A stretch of DNA of 64,000 nucleotides from Phycisphaerales bacterium (GCA_029245245.1 JAQWPT010000021.1:62001-126000); one strand, 5' to 3'. Positions 35,619 through 44,815 are shown, counted from the first letter of the stretch. Notes: a model not told the origin generated them from the sequence alone. Numbers and translations: made by a program.

Positions 35619-37031
35619 TCACGCGATGATGTCGTGGATCACGTGGCCATGGACATCGGTCAACCGCATGTCGCGGCCGGCGTGTCGCGTCGTCAACTGG
35701 GTGTGGTCGATTCCGACCAGGTGCAGCATCGTCGCGTGCAGGTCGTGCATTTCCATGACTCCATCGACGGCCCGGTAGCCGAACTCGTCCGTTTCACCGT
35801 GGATCATTCCGCCGCGGACTCCACCGCCGGCCATCCAGATGGTGAATCCGAATGGATTGTGATCGCGTCCGTCAGCGCCCTGGGCGAATGGCGTACGCCC
35901 GAACTCGGCTGCCCACACCACCAGTGTTTCATCAAGCAGTCCCCGTGACTTGAGATCCTTGAGGAGGCCTGCAATGGGCTGGTCGACGGCTCGGGCATTG
36001 TTTTCATGCCCTTCCTTCAGGTTGTCGTGCTGATCCCATCGGTCTCCACTGACCACCGGACAGGTGAGTTCCACGAAGCGGACACCCCGCTCGACGAGAC
36101 GTCGAGCCAGCAGGCACTGGCGGGCATAGATCCTGGTCGGTTCGTACTCGGCATCAATGCCGTAGAGTTGCTTCGTCGCCTCGGATTCACCGGCGATCTC
36201 CATCAGTTCCGGAACGGCCCATTGCATTCTGAATGCCAGTTCATGGTTGGCGATGGCCGATTCCACGGCACCATCACCACCGGTGCGGGCAAGGTACTCC
36301 GCATCGATGTCACGAAGAAGGTTGCGCTTTCGCTGCTGACTGGAAGCCGCGTCGCCCGGTCGGACGTTGGCCAGTCCCGTGCCGGCGGGCTTGATGATCG
36401 AGCCCTGGTGGGTGGCGGGAAGAAACCCGTTGCTGAAGCAGTCGAGCCCACCCGGGGGCGTGAGTCCCCCGTTGAGTACGACGAAGCCGGGCAGGTTCTG
36501 GTTTTCACTGCCGAGGCCGTAGCTCGCCCACGCGCCCATGCTCGGCCTTCCGGCGAGCCCGAGCCCGGTATGCAAAAAGTAGTTTGCATTGGTGTGCTCG
36601 GAGAACTCGCTGGTCATCGATCGGATCACGCAGAGGTCGTCGGCGCATGTCGCGACATGTGGAAAGAGCCTGCTCACGGGCAGCCCACTCTCGCCATGGC
36701 GATCGAAGGACCAGGGGGACCCCAGCACGTTGCCCACGTCGTTGAACTGGGTTCGCTCCATCTGCATCGGGAACGGTTTGCCATGGAGATCCGTGAGTCG
36801 TGGCTTCGGATCGAACGTGTCCACCTGGGAGGGTCCGCCATCCATGTACAGGAAGATGATGTTGCGAGCCCTGGGAGCGAAGTGCGGAGGTGTGGAACCC
36901 GACAGTGGACCGGCGAAGGTGCGATCAGAAAGGAGCCCGGCCATGGCAACTCCACCAAACCCCGCAGCACATTGCCTGAGCATCGTGCGTCGGGAGCAGG
37001 GACGTTCGAGATATCTGCCACAGTGGTGCAT
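35619..37031 (-). CDS. DUF1501 Tat-exported protein
   Basis: DUF1501 protein of 470 residues in the alkaline-phosphatase/sulfatase-like fold. A twin-arginine-type start (SRRTMLRQCAAGFGGVAMAG) points to export of a folded protein. Conserved blocks are NIIFLYMDGGPSQVDTFDPK near residue 60, THQGSIIKP, VRFVELTCPVVSGDRWDQHD, and VVWAAEFGRTPFAQGADGRDHN. The catalytic activity is not known. It is encoded directly after the DUF1549/DUF1553 gene with a 9-nt gap and probably forms one functional unit with it. This is the second such cytochrome/DUF pair in the window (the first is at 3960-7552). Confidence 0.92.
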   Translation of the reverse strand: MHHCGRYLERPCSRRTMLRQCAAGFGGVAMAGLLSDRTFAGPLSGSTPPHFAPRARNIIFLYMDGGPSQVDTFDPKPRLTDLHGKPFPMQMERTQFNDVGNVLGSPWSFDRHGESGLPVSRLFPHVATCADDLCVIRSMTSEFSEHTNANYFLHTGLGLAGRPSMGAWASYGLGSENQNLPGFVVLNGGLTPPGGLDCFSNGFLPATHQGSIIKPAGTGLANVRPGDAASSQQRKRNLLRDIDAEYLARTGGDGAVESAIANHELAFRMQWAVPELMEIAGESEATKQLYGIDAEYEPTRIYARQCLLARRLVERGVRFVELTCPVVSGDRWDQHDNLKEGHENNARAVDQPIAGLLKDLKSRGLLDETLVVWAAEFGRTPFAQGADGRDHNPFGFTIWMAGGGVRGGMIHGETDEFGYRAVDGVMEMHDLHATMLHLVGIDHTQLTTRHAGRDMRLTDVHGHVIHDIIA

Positions 37032-37040
37032 TCGGGTTCT

Positions 37041-39740
37041 TCAGTCGATGAAGATGAACTCCTTGCTGTTGAACATGACATGGGCGAGGTCGTCCCACCC
37101 GCTCTCCGGTGAAGCGGCAACGAACGCCACGGCACGCCGGGCCTCCATTGGTGAAGGGGGCCGTCCGTAGGCGTCGAGGTACATCATGCGTACGCGGCGC
37201 TCGTCCGTTGCGTCTGCCACGGCGGTGATGCGATCCGCCCAGGCTTGGGATTGCAGATCGATGAACGGATCATTCATCATCGCAAGTGCCTGAGCAGGCA
37301 CGTTCGAGTCGTGCCGCCGTCCCTGGCAGGTGGACGGTATCGGCAGGTCGAAGGCAAGCATCATCGGTGGCAGGAAGTTGCGTCGGACTTCCTGGTAGAT
37401 GCTCCGGCGGCCAGCCCCATCCAGGGGACCGGAGGATCCAGGGCGACCTCGTCCGGTCATGAAATCAGTGAGATGAACGGGGACAGGTGGGCCGTACATC
37501 GACGTGTCGAGTTCCCCGGAGATCATGAGCACTGCATCACGGATCGCCTCGCCCTGGAGCCGCCGGCGGTTCATGCGGTGCAGCAGCATGTTCTGAGGAT
37601 CGAGCTCAACACACCGGGCATCTGGATTGATGCTGGCCATGCGGTAGGTGTTCGAGAGCACGATGCGGCGAATCAACTGCTTCAAGGACCAGTCGTCCTG
37701 GAAATCCCGGGCCAGTGCATCAAGGAGTTCCGGGTGCGTGGGAGCCTGTCCCAGCAGTCCGAAGTCATCGGTCGTGGAGGAAAGTCCACGGCCCATGAGG
37801 TGCATCCACGTCCTGTTCACCATGACCCGCGCTGGAAGCGGATTCGACGCATCAAGCAGTCGGTCGGCGAGTTCGAGCCGACCGGAGCCGGATTCGATCA
37901 CGGGCTGGTCGTTACCGGCGATCACTTCCAGGAATTGCCGTTCGACAAACGGTCCGGGCTGTGCATGGCGCCCGCGAATGAAGACATGCTCGTTCTCGGG
38001 CGTTCCGTCGGTGATGGCCAGTGCACGCAGGGGTTCGGGAATGCCCGGGGGCGGCTCGGCGGGAGCGGGGCGCTCTTCCGGGGATTCGACCGTGGGGGAT
38101 GCCGGCCATGGTGCTTCATGCTCGTCGTTGAACTGGATTTCATCGATGTCGATCCAGCCCGGCCCATCATCAATGAACGCGAGGTGGGCCCGGTGTCCGT
38201 GGTACCGGGAGGTGTCCATGGCATGCGATTGCCACTGTTCGCTGTCGAGGTCGATGATGAAGCCCTCGAACAGGAGGGGGTTGTACTCGTTGAGCAGGAA
38301 CCCATCGATGATCAGGCGGATTCGTGTGTCCCTGCCACGTGCGTGCAGGTGGATCCGGTCGTGATCGATCAGGAACGTGGGTGATCGGAGTGTTCCCTGC
38401 AGTTCACGGGCAATTCCGTCACTGCTGGCCATGGAGGTTTCAGCTTGGCGTGGCTGTCCGTCCGACACGTACCACTGTCCAACGTTGATCGGGCCCGTGC
38501 TGAAGGCATGGCCGGCATCGAACCAGTCCGCCCAACTGGTTCGGTTGAATGATTCAAACGCGCCGGATGCAGGATCGGCGGTGTTCAACGGGCGAGGGGA
38601 GTGTGACTTCTGGACATCGGAGAGCAGTCGTTCGTTCCAGTCCGTTCGCATTCGGACTGCATCGGCGATGCGGCCACCGGGATCGAGGTACGCATCCTGC
38701 CGGCGCGAGGATTGGAGAAAGCCAGCCAGCGCGTAGTAGTCCGCGGTCGAGATCGGGTCGAACTTGTGGTCATGGCAGCGAGCACAGGCGATCGTCAGGC
38801 CGAGAAATGCCTTGCCCATCACGTCGACCTGGTTTTCGATCCGGTTGGCTTCATCCTGCCGGACATCGACCGGGGCATGGGTGCTCTGGCTGAGAAACCA
38901 GAAGCCTGTTCCGATGATCGACTCGTCATATCCCTCGACTGGGTGACGCCGTGGTGTCTCGACAAGGTCGCCCGCCAGTTGTTCAAGCACGAACTGGTCG
39001 TAGGGGACGTCCTCGTTGATCGCCCGGATGACCCAGTCCCGGTATTTCCAGGCATGCGGGATGGGGTAGTCGAACTCGTGTCCACATGTTTCCGCATAGC
39101 GGACCACGTCAAGCCAGTGGCGTGCCCATCGTTCTCCGAAACGAGGTGATGCAAGGAGGCGATCGACGACGCGTTCCCATGCATCCGGAGCATCGTCCGA
39201 TTCAAACGCTGCCAGTTCCTCCGCGGTGGGGGGAAGCCCGACCAGGTCGTAGTTCAGTCGTCGCAGCAGGGTGGCCCGATCGGCCTCGGGAGCCGGTTCC
39301 AGGCCCACCGATTCGAGCCGCGACAGGACAAAGCCGTCAATCGGGTCACGACACCAGGCCTGCTGCATGTTCGGAGGGTGCGGGTCAGCCAGGGGTCGCC
39401 AACACCAGTGTTCGGACCAGTTCGCACCCTGGTCAATCCAGTTCCGCAGCACCTCGATCTCGTCATGGGAGAGGGCGGGGCGATCGTCCGGCGGCATTCG
39501 ATCCTCATCGTGTGCCGTGATCCGCTGGATCAGTTCGCTCTGGTCGGCACGACCAGCCACGATGGCCGAGGCCAGTGCTTCACTGCGCAGATCAAGTCGC
39601 AATCCAGCTTCTCGCGAAGAGGGATCCGGTCCGTGGCAGAGGTAGCAGTTGCTGGCCAGAATCGGCTGCACGTCACGCGCAAAGTCGATTGCTTCGGACG
39701 GAGTTGATGACAGCAGGACAAGGAATGTACACAGGAGCAT
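37041..39740 (-). CDS. Planctomycete cytochrome c protein (PSCyt1-DUF1549-DUF1553)
   Basis: An 899-residue exported protein. After a signal peptide (MLLCTFLVLLSSTPSEA) is a PSCyt1 heme domain with CYLCH (DFARDVQPILASNCYLCHGP in parts). DUF1549 follows (LLRRLNYDLVGLPPT, RFGERWARHWLDVVRYAET), then a middle beta-rich segment (ADWFDAGHAFSTGPINVGQW), and then DUF1553 (VNRTWMHLMGRGLSSTTDDF, SNTYRMAS). The family is confined to Planctomycetota and relatives and is linked to periplasmic redox or polymer breakdown. Its exact role is unknown. I use the ATG at 39740 because it opens a clean signal peptide, with GGAGG about 12 nt before it. A TTG at 39785 would extend it by 15 residues. The DUF1501 gene follows with a 9-nt gap. 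Confidence 0.9.
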   Translation of the reverse strand: MLLCTFLVLLSSTPSEAIDFARDVQPILASNCYLCHGPDPSSREAGLRLDLRSEALASAIVAGRADQSELIQRITAHDEDRMPPDDRPALSHDEIEVLRNWIDQGANWSEHWCWRPLADPHPPNMQQAWCRDPIDGFVLSRLESVGLEPAPEADRATLLRRLNYDLVGLPPTAEELAAFESDDAPDAWERVVDRLLASPRFGERWARHWLDVVRYAETCGHEFDYPIPHAWKYRDWVIRAINEDVPYDQFVLEQLAGDLVETPRRHPVEGYDESIIGTGFWFLSQSTHAPVDVRQDEANRIENQVDVMGKAFLGLTIACARCHDHKFDPISTADYYALAGFLQSSRRQDAYLDPGGRIADAVRMRTDWNERLLSDVQKSHSPRPLNTADPASGAFESFNRTSWADWFDAGHAFSTGPINVGQWYVSDGQPRQAETSMASSDGIARELQGTLRSPTFLIDHDRIHLHARGRDTRIRLIIDGFLLNEYNPLLFEGFIIDLDSEQWQSHAMDTSRYHGHRAHLAFIDDGPGWIDIDEIQFNDEHEAPWPASPTVESPEERPAPAEPPPGIPEPLRALAITDGTPENEHVFIRGRHAQPGPFVERQFLEVIAGNDQPVIESGSGRLELADRLLDASNPLPARVMVNRTWMHLMGRGLSSTTDDFGLLGQAPTHPELLDALARDFQDDWSLKQLIRRIVLSNTYRMASINPDARCVELDPQNMLLHRMNRRRLQGEAIRDAVLMISGELDTSMYGPPVPVHLTDFMTGRGRPGSSGPLDGAGRRSIYQEVRRNFLPPMMLAFDLPIPSTCQGRRHDSNVPAQALAMMNDPFIDLQSQAWADRITAVADATDERRVRMMYLDAYGRPPSPMEARRAVAFVAASPESGWDDLAHVMFNSKEFIFID

Positions 39741-39818
39741 CAGGAAAGAGCACCTCCAGCAGCACGATTGTATCGATGCGGGCAATCGGACTGAAGTGGA
39801 GAGTTGGCACTTTTTAAA

Positions 39819-41585
39819 TCAGCCTTCCCCCGGGATACGAATCGATTCCACGAGTTTTTTAACGTCATCCGGTGGGGGTGATGTCAACATGGATACGCCG
39901 ATTCCCGTGATGAAATTCAGCAGCATTCCGATGATCCCGATGCCTTCGGGAGAGATGCCCAGGAACCAGTGATCCGCGTTGTTCGTTTCCGGTGATATGA
40001 ACTTGAACCAGACGATGTACGCAGTCGTGAAGAGGAGTCCACAGGTCATGCCGACGATGGCGCCCTCACGGTTGAATCGTTTCGAGAAGATGCCCATCAC
40101 GATCACCGGGAAAAACGACGACGCAGCCAGGCCGAAGGCAAATGCGACGACGGCCGCGACATAGTCGGGTGGGTAGATGCCGAGAACACCAGCCATGATC
40201 ACGGCGAAGGCGGCGGCGATCCGTGCAGCACGCAATTCGCCTCGTTCGCTGATCTGCGGGGCGATGGTGCCCTTGAGCAGATCATGCGAGACTGCGGAGG
40301 ACACCACGAGCAGGAGGCCGGCCGCGGTGGAAAGGGCTGCGGCCAGTCCACCGGCGGCGACCAGCGCAATGACCCAGGGAGGCAGCCCCGCAATCTCCGG
40401 GTTCGCGAGCACCATGATGTCCCGGTCGATGTACAACTCGTTTACACCATCCACATCATCATTCTTGACGAGTCGTTGTCCATGTTCGCCTCGCATCGGG
40501 CGACCATCGGGGTGTGCTTCGTACGACGGCTTGCCCTTGAAGGCACTGCCATCGGTGTAGTGAATGGCTCCGTTTCCATCGTGGTCACGCCAGGCGATGA
40601 GTCCGGAGTCCTCCCACGCAGACACCCATGTCGGCGCATTGGCATAAGACTGTCCCGGGACGTTTTCCAGGAGATTCGTACGTGCAAAGACGGCGATGGC
40701 CGGGGCCGACGTGTAGAGCACGGCAATGAACAACAGCGCCCAGCCGGCCGAGATCCGGGCGTCGCGGACGCGGCGAACGGTATAGAAGCGGATGATGACG
40801 TGTGGCAGCCCCGCGGTGCCCAGCATCAGGGCCCCGGTGATGCAGGCGATGTTGATCATCGACCAGTCGTACTCGGTATACGAACTGAAGCCCAGCTCGT
40901 GCTGCAATCCATCCAGGCGATCAAGAACCCAGAGACCGGCTTCGTTGGCGCCGCCGAATCCGAGTTGAGGCAGCGGGTTGCCCGCGATCATCAGTGACAG
41001 GAAGATTGCCGGAACCATGTAGGCGAAGATCAGGACGCAGTATTGCGCGACCTGGGTGTAGGTAATGCCCTTCATGCCGCCGAGTACGGCGTAGGTGAAG
41101 ACCACTCCCATGCCGATGATCACGCCCAAGGTGATGTCCACCTCGAGAAACCGGCTGAAGACGATGCCGACACCGCGCATCTGACCGGCGACGTAGGTGA
41201 ACGAGATGAAGATGGCGCAGACGACAGCGACCAGCCTGGCAGTCTGCGAGTAGTACCGTTCACCAACGAAGTCCGGCACGGTGTACTTGCCGAATTTCCG
41301 CAGGTAGGGAGCGAGCAGCAGGGCGAGGAGCACATAGCCGCCTGTCCAGCCCATCAGGTAGACGGCGCCATCGGCACCAAGAAACGAGATCAGACCGGCC
41401 ATGCCGATGAACGAGGCGGCACTCATCCAGTCTGCGGCGGTCGCCATGCCATTTGCGATTGGAGAGACGTGCTTGCCGGCGACGTAGAACTCGCCGGTGG
41501 ATCGGGCGCGGGACCAGAACGCGATTGCGATGTACAGCGCGAAACTGCTTCCAACGAAGATCCATGTCCAGGCCTGCACATCCAT
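39819..41585 (-). CDS. Sodium:solute symporter large subunit (VC_2705 type)
   Basis: A 588-residue SSS-family symporter with about thirteen helices. The first helices carry GEFYVAGKHVSPIANGMATA and DWMSAASFIGMAGLI, followed by YLRKFGKYTVPDFVGERYYS. The middle has GTAGLPHVIIRFYTVRRVRDA and the late part ALSTAAGLLLVVSSAVSHDL, all typical of the ActP/VC_2705 branch that pairs with a small DUF4212 subunit. That subunit is encoded directly upstream with a 2-nt gap. The substrate is probably a short organic acid such as acetate or lactate, though this is inference from the branch. A loop of about 90 residues rich in histidine and aspartate lies before the ninth helix. The ATG at 41585 opens the first helix. 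Confidence 0.9.
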   Translation of the reverse strand: MDVQAWTWIFVGSSFALYIAIAFWSRARSTGEFYVAGKHVSPIANGMATAADWMSAASFIGMAGLISFLGADGAVYLMGWTGGYVLLALLLAPYLRKFGKYTVPDFVGERYYSQTARLVAVVCAIFISFTYVAGQMRGVGIVFSRFLEVDITLGVIIGMGVVFTYAVLGGMKGITYTQVAQYCVLIFAYMVPAIFLSLMIAGNPLPQLGFGGANEAGLWVLDRLDGLQHELGFSSYTEYDWSMINIACITGALMLGTAGLPHVIIRFYTVRRVRDARISAGWALLFIAVLYTSAPAIAVFARTNLLENVPGQSYANAPTWVSAWEDSGLIAWRDHDGNGAIHYTDGSAFKGKPSYEAHPDGRPMRGEHGQRLVKNDDVDGVNELYIDRDIMVLANPEIAGLPPWVIALVAAGGLAAALSTAAGLLLVVSSAVSHDLLKGTIAPQISERGELRAARIAAAFAVIMAGVLGIYPPDYVAAVVAFAFGLAASSFFPVIVMGIFSKRFNREGAIVGMTCGLLFTTAYIVWFKFISPETNNADHWFLGISPEGIGIIGMLLNFITGIGVSMLTSPPPDDVKKLVESIRIPGEG

Positions 41586-41587
41586 GA

Positions 41588-41872
41588 TCAGTCGGACTCC
41601 TCGACGCCGTAGGCGCGGTCGAGTCGGTTCATGATCCAGACGTAGATGAAGATCAGGAGGACGAAGACGTAGATCGAGCCCTGGTTGGCCATCCAGAACC
41701 CAAGCTTGAACCCGGTTCCCGGGATTCGGAACTCGTTGAGCCACGGGGCCAGGAAGATCCCGCACCCGAAGGAGACGAATGCCCAGATGGCCAGCAGCAC
41801 TGCGATGACCTTCAGGTTCGCCTTGAAGTAGGCGCGATGCCGGTCACCGGGTTGCATGGGCGTCTTCGACAT
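41588..41872 (-). CDS. DUF4212 symporter small subunit
   Basis: A 94-residue membrane protein with two helices (IAVLLAIWAFVSFGCGIFLA and GSIYVFVLLIFIYVWIMNRL), joined by the WLNEFRIPGTGFKLGFWMANQG loop in parts, which defines DUF4212. These proteins are the small subunit of the VC_2705-type sodium:solute symporter. Its stop lies 2 nt before the large-subunit start (TGA TC ATG), so the two should be translationally coupled. It has its own apparent promoter: a TAGCAT -10-like box ends 8 nt before the ATG, with no Shine-Dalgarno. Confidence 0.93.
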   Translation of the reverse strand: MSKTPMQPGDRHRAYFKANLKVIAVLLAIWAFVSFGCGIFLAPWLNEFRIPGTGFKLGFWMANQGSIYVFVLLIFIYVWIMNRLDRAYGVEESD

Positions 41873-41880
41873 GATTCGAC

Positions 41881-41886
41881 ATGCTA
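41881..41886 (-). promoter_or_regulatory. TAGCAT -10-like box, leaderless start
   Basis: On the minus strand TAGCAT ends 8 nt before the DUF4212 ATG at 41872. TTCCGG lies 17 nt upstream as a weak -35 candidate. No Shine-Dalgarno is present. Confidence 0.35.
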
Positions 41887-41912
41887 GCGGACGAGTGGGC
41901 GTTCCGGAATTG

Positions 41913-41946
41913 GAACACCCCGGCCGACGAATCGGCCGGGGTGTTC
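41913..41946 (-). terminator. Long perfect hairpin after the GACC-repeat gene
   Basis: A 15-bp perfect stem (GAACACCCCGGCCGA and its complement, CGAA loop) lies 25 nt after the stop of the minus-strand secreted-protein gene. No T-run follows, so it may stabilise the 3' end rather than terminate by the intrinsic route. Confidence 0.6.
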
Positions 41947-41970
41947 ACCCCATGAACTTCGTTGCGAGGA

Positions 41971-44439
41971 TCAACCGCAGGGTGTTCCCCAGTTGGCGAT
42001 GACGCCGAGGAGATCCGCGATGTTGATGACACCATCACCGGTGACATCGGCTGGGCAGCCCGAGCACGTCTGGCCCCATTGGGAGAGCACGGCCAGGAGG
42101 TCGGCGATGTCGATGATCATGTCACCATTGACATCACCGGGGCAGGGGTCGTTGCACTCCGGGAACTCGACGCAGAACAGGGAGGTGCAACTGGCAGCTC
42201 CATGCTGGTAGTACACGGTGACCTCGAAGCAGTACTCGCCTCCACCGGTTGCACCGTACACATCCGTGTTGAAGAGGTAGCTGGACATCGGAGCAAACGG
42301 TCCGACGAAGTAGTCCTGCGATACCGTCACGCCGGCGGGGGGAGTGATCTGCAGAGCAGCAATGTTCCCAGCTCCGGTATGACTCATGTAGAAGCCCATC
42401 TCGTGGTAGGAGCCATCGGTTCCCATCAGGCAGTCGACGTAGTTCAGTCCCACGGGCACGCAGTAGTCGATGTCCGTGACGACCAGGTCGCCGATGAGGG
42501 TCTTGTCCTGTGTGGTCAGGTTGTCCTGATAGTCCACGAGCTTGCTGGTGGTGATGTCGCCACCGGGCATGGGAAGGGCCTGGAATCCGTAGATGTTGTC
42601 ACCAGCACCGAGGTGCAGTGCATCGCCGGAAGCAAAGACCAGTTCCCTGGTGGCATCGATGCCACCGGAGGCATTGTGACCCGGAAGGAACCCGACCTTG
42701 AACCGACTGACATCGCAGGTCCACAGTCCATCGATGCATTCGAACTCGAGAGCACGTGCGTCGTGGGCAGTGATGTTGTCCCAGCCGTTCATGCTCCGTT
42801 CAGCCACGAGCATGCTGCCCTCGATGGTGAAGCGGATGTCCGAAACCGGGGAACTGTACTCATCGCCACCATCGATGCTGTAGCCTTCGATGCTGACTTC
42901 AAACCGCTCAAGACCGATGGGCTGACCCAGGGCGTCGAGTTCGACGGACCAGATCTCGTTTTCCTCGGTCGCGGACTTGTTCTGACGATCTTCGTTCCAG
43001 ATCGAGTAGTAGAGGCGGCCACCATGGACCTCGACGGCCCAGACGCGATCACCAAGTGCAGCGGGTCCGGCTCCGCCACCCCAGGGGGTGCCGTGGTCGA
43101 ACGTGTCGAGGATGGTGCCGGCGGCATCAAGCCGATAGACAAGGCCATCTTCGATGTTGGAGACGAAGAACTGATCGTGATCGCAGTCGTAGGCGATGTT
43201 GCCCAGCGAGGCGCCCTGGTTGGGGAGCGACGCGAAGAGGGTGATGTCGCCGGTGATGTGATCGAGTCGATAGACGGCACCCCATCCACCGGAAGCGGTG
43301 TAGTCCGAGTTCCAGCTTCGAGTAGCGGTGACGAAGATGTTGCCGTCACCATCAACGGCCAGGCCGAAGATGCTGCCGAGATTCTGAGGAGACCAGTCCG
43401 GATCGCTGTAGCGGTCCATGGCGAACCACGAATCGTTGGGAGCGGAGTTGATGTTGGTCACGTCGAAGACCTTGACGACCTGGCCACCAAGGATGGACGG
43501 TGAGGACGTTTCAATGGCGACTCGCCCACCGAGGAACACGTCCGCGAAGTCGGGATCACTGTAGTGGGGGCGTCCAGCGCAGTTGGACGGAGCGTGCAGT
43601 TCGCAGTCGTGGGTGGGGGGGTCGTCGCACTCGATCGAGGGGTCACTGCAGTTCGTGCCCAGGCCGTACCACGTGCCGTTGAGGTCGATGCAGAACTCTT
43701 CGATCATGTTCAGGCAGTAGAAGGTTCCATTTTCCTCGAAGCAGCAGGCGCCGGTGTCATTCTGCGGAACGCAGTCGACCTGTGGATCGGTGCAGAGCGT
43801 GCCCTGTCCGTACCAGGTGCCGCCGAGATCGATGCAGTGTGCCTCGATCATCTCATTGCAGATCAGGGTGCCCTGTGCTTCGTAGCAGCAGGCACCATCG
43901 AGGTCGATCTGGATGCAGTGGACTACGGGATCGGTGCAGAGCGTGCCCGCTCCGTACCAGGTGCCGCCGAGTTGCAGGCACTTCTGGTCGGTGATCTCGG
44001 CACAGGTCATGACACCGTCCTTGTCAAAGCAGCAGGCTCCTTCGGTCGGGGGTGGATCGCACTCGACGAAGGGGTCGGAGCAGAGGGTGCCATTGCCGTA
44101 GTAGTAGCCATTCTGTCCGGCGCACTCGTCCGCAGAGAGGATCAGGCACAGAAGCGTGCCATCATCCTGGGGAACGCAGCACGCCCCATCGTGTGCTGGG
44201 GGGTCGCATTCAACGAATGGATCGGAGCAACTGGTGTTGTCTCCGTAGTAGTAGCCGTTGTAGTCCGTACAAACATGTTCGGTGACGATCTGGCAGACAA
44301 GCTGACCTGTATCGGCGTCCTCCATGCAGCAGGCACCGGTGTCAAGATTGCTGGTGCTGGCCAGGGCGGTCATGCCCAGGGCGAGGGATGCGATACAGGT
44401 ACAAGCGAGTGTGATTGGGTTTGTCTTGAGGTCTCTCAT
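41971..44439 (-). CDS. Secreted GACC cysteine-rich repeat protein with dockerin pair
   Basis: An 822-residue exported protein of unknown function. After the signal peptide come five tandem repeats of about 48 residues (residues about 35-285). Each opens with GACC and has six cysteines in a fixed pattern ending in a G-x-W/Y-Y-G then C-S/T-DP then C block. Three disulfides per repeat are likely. The next 350 residues look like a beta-propeller (GSIFGLAVDGDGNIFVTATR, AYDCDHDQFFVSNIEDGLVY in parts). A beta-sandwich follows, and then a C-terminal dockerin-like pair (DVNGDMIIDIADLLAVLSQW and DVTGDGVINIADLLGVIANW). A surface-exposed binding or adhesion role is likely. The leader holds the shared TGTGAGA motif, and the gene is divergent from the 1404-residue fusion gene. 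Confidence 0.85.
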   Translation of the reverse strand: MRDLKTNPITLACTCIASLALGMTALASTSNLDTGACCMEDADTGQLVCQIVTEHVCTDYNGYYYGDNTSCSDPFVECDPPAHDGACCVPQDDGTLLCLILSADECAGQNGYYYGNGTLCSDPFVECDPPPTEGACCFDKDGVMTCAEITDQKCLQLGGTWYGAGTLCTDPVVHCIQIDLDGACCYEAQGTLICNEMIEAHCIDLGGTWYGQGTLCTDPQVDCVPQNDTGACCFEENGTFYCLNMIEEFCIDLNGTWYGLGTNCSDPSIECDDPPTHDCELHAPSNCAGRPHYSDPDFADVFLGGRVAIETSSPSILGGQVVKVFDVTNINSAPNDSWFAMDRYSDPDWSPQNLGSIFGLAVDGDGNIFVTATRSWNSDYTASGGWGAVYRLDHITGDITLFASLPNQGASLGNIAYDCDHDQFFVSNIEDGLVYRLDAAGTILDTFDHGTPWGGGAGPAALGDRVWAVEVHGGRLYYSIWNEDRQNKSATEENEIWSVELDALGQPIGLERFEVSIEGYSIDGGDEYSSPVSDIRFTIEGSMLVAERSMNGWDNITAHDARALEFECIDGLWTCDVSRFKVGFLPGHNASGGIDATRELVFASGDALHLGAGDNIYGFQALPMPGGDITTSKLVDYQDNLTTQDKTLIGDLVVTDIDYCVPVGLNYVDCLMGTDGSYHEMGFYMSHTGAGNIAALQITPPAGVTVSQDYFVGPFAPMSSYLFNTDVYGATGGGEYCFEVTVYYQHGAASCTSLFCVEFPECNDPCPGDVNGDMIIDIADLLAVLSQWGQTCSGCPADVTGDGVINIADLLGVIANWGTPCG

Positions 44440-44514
44440 GGGTATCTCTCATCTAGGCAGGTGCTTCTGCAGGCATCCAGAGGGAAGCTGCCGCACCTTG
44501 CGTCACAATGCTTC

Positions 44515-44538
44515 TGCGTGGGGCCGGCTGATCTCACA
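44515..44538 (-). promoter_or_regulatory. Shared leader motif TGTGAGA-N12-ACGCA
   Basis: Minus-strand TGTGAGATCAGCCGGCCCC then ACGCA, 76-99 nt before the ATG at 44439. It shares GCCGGC with the copies at 14945 and 61143. Confidence 0.45.
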
Positions 44539-44575
44539 CTTGATTTCAAGAAATTGCCCACGATTCAATACCCAA

Positions 44576-44615
44576 CGACAGCCCCCCAGGCCGCAGGGGG
44601 CATGGGGGGCTGTCG
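44576..44615. other. 13-bp hairpin between divergent genes
   Basis: CGACAGCCCCCCA (44576-44588) pairs perfectly with TGGGGGGCTGTCG (44603-44615) across a 14-nt GC-rich loop. It lies about 140 nt before the minus-strand ATG. No T-run follows in either direction, so it is not an obvious terminator. Confidence 0.6.
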
Positions 44616-44809
44616 TGGTTGCGAGAGGAGATTGGTTCAGAAGCAGGGAGAGAGAAGGATGTGGTTCTACTTCCAGTCTGCTCACCAGGGCCATTCCTAG
44701 CCAGTGGGATCCAGAAAGAAGGAAAAAGCACTTCACGGCACCCTCAGTGCCTGTTTGTAGACCACACATCGTTCGTTCAAGGGGCGTCAGGGGCGGAAAG
44801 TCCGCTTGG

Positions 44810-44815
44810 TACCAT
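44810..44815 (+). promoter_or_regulatory. TACCAT -10-like box, leaderless start
   Basis: TACCAT ends 6 nt before the ATG at 44822, and no Shine-Dalgarno lies between. The same hexamer lies 9 nt before the related gene at 29011. Confidence 0.35.

Noticed and set aside
36006-37112. Long plus-strand frame (368 codons)
   Set aside because: Antisense to the DUF1501 gene and the start of the next gene, with no family match.
41962-43503. Long plus-strand frame (513 codons)
   Set aside because: Antisense to the GACC-repeat gene. Its valine/aspartate-rich composition mirrors the complementary codons.
43590-44350. CRISPR-like repeats
   Set aside because: The DNA-level periodicity is explained by the five protein repeats, and the units are diverged and coding.
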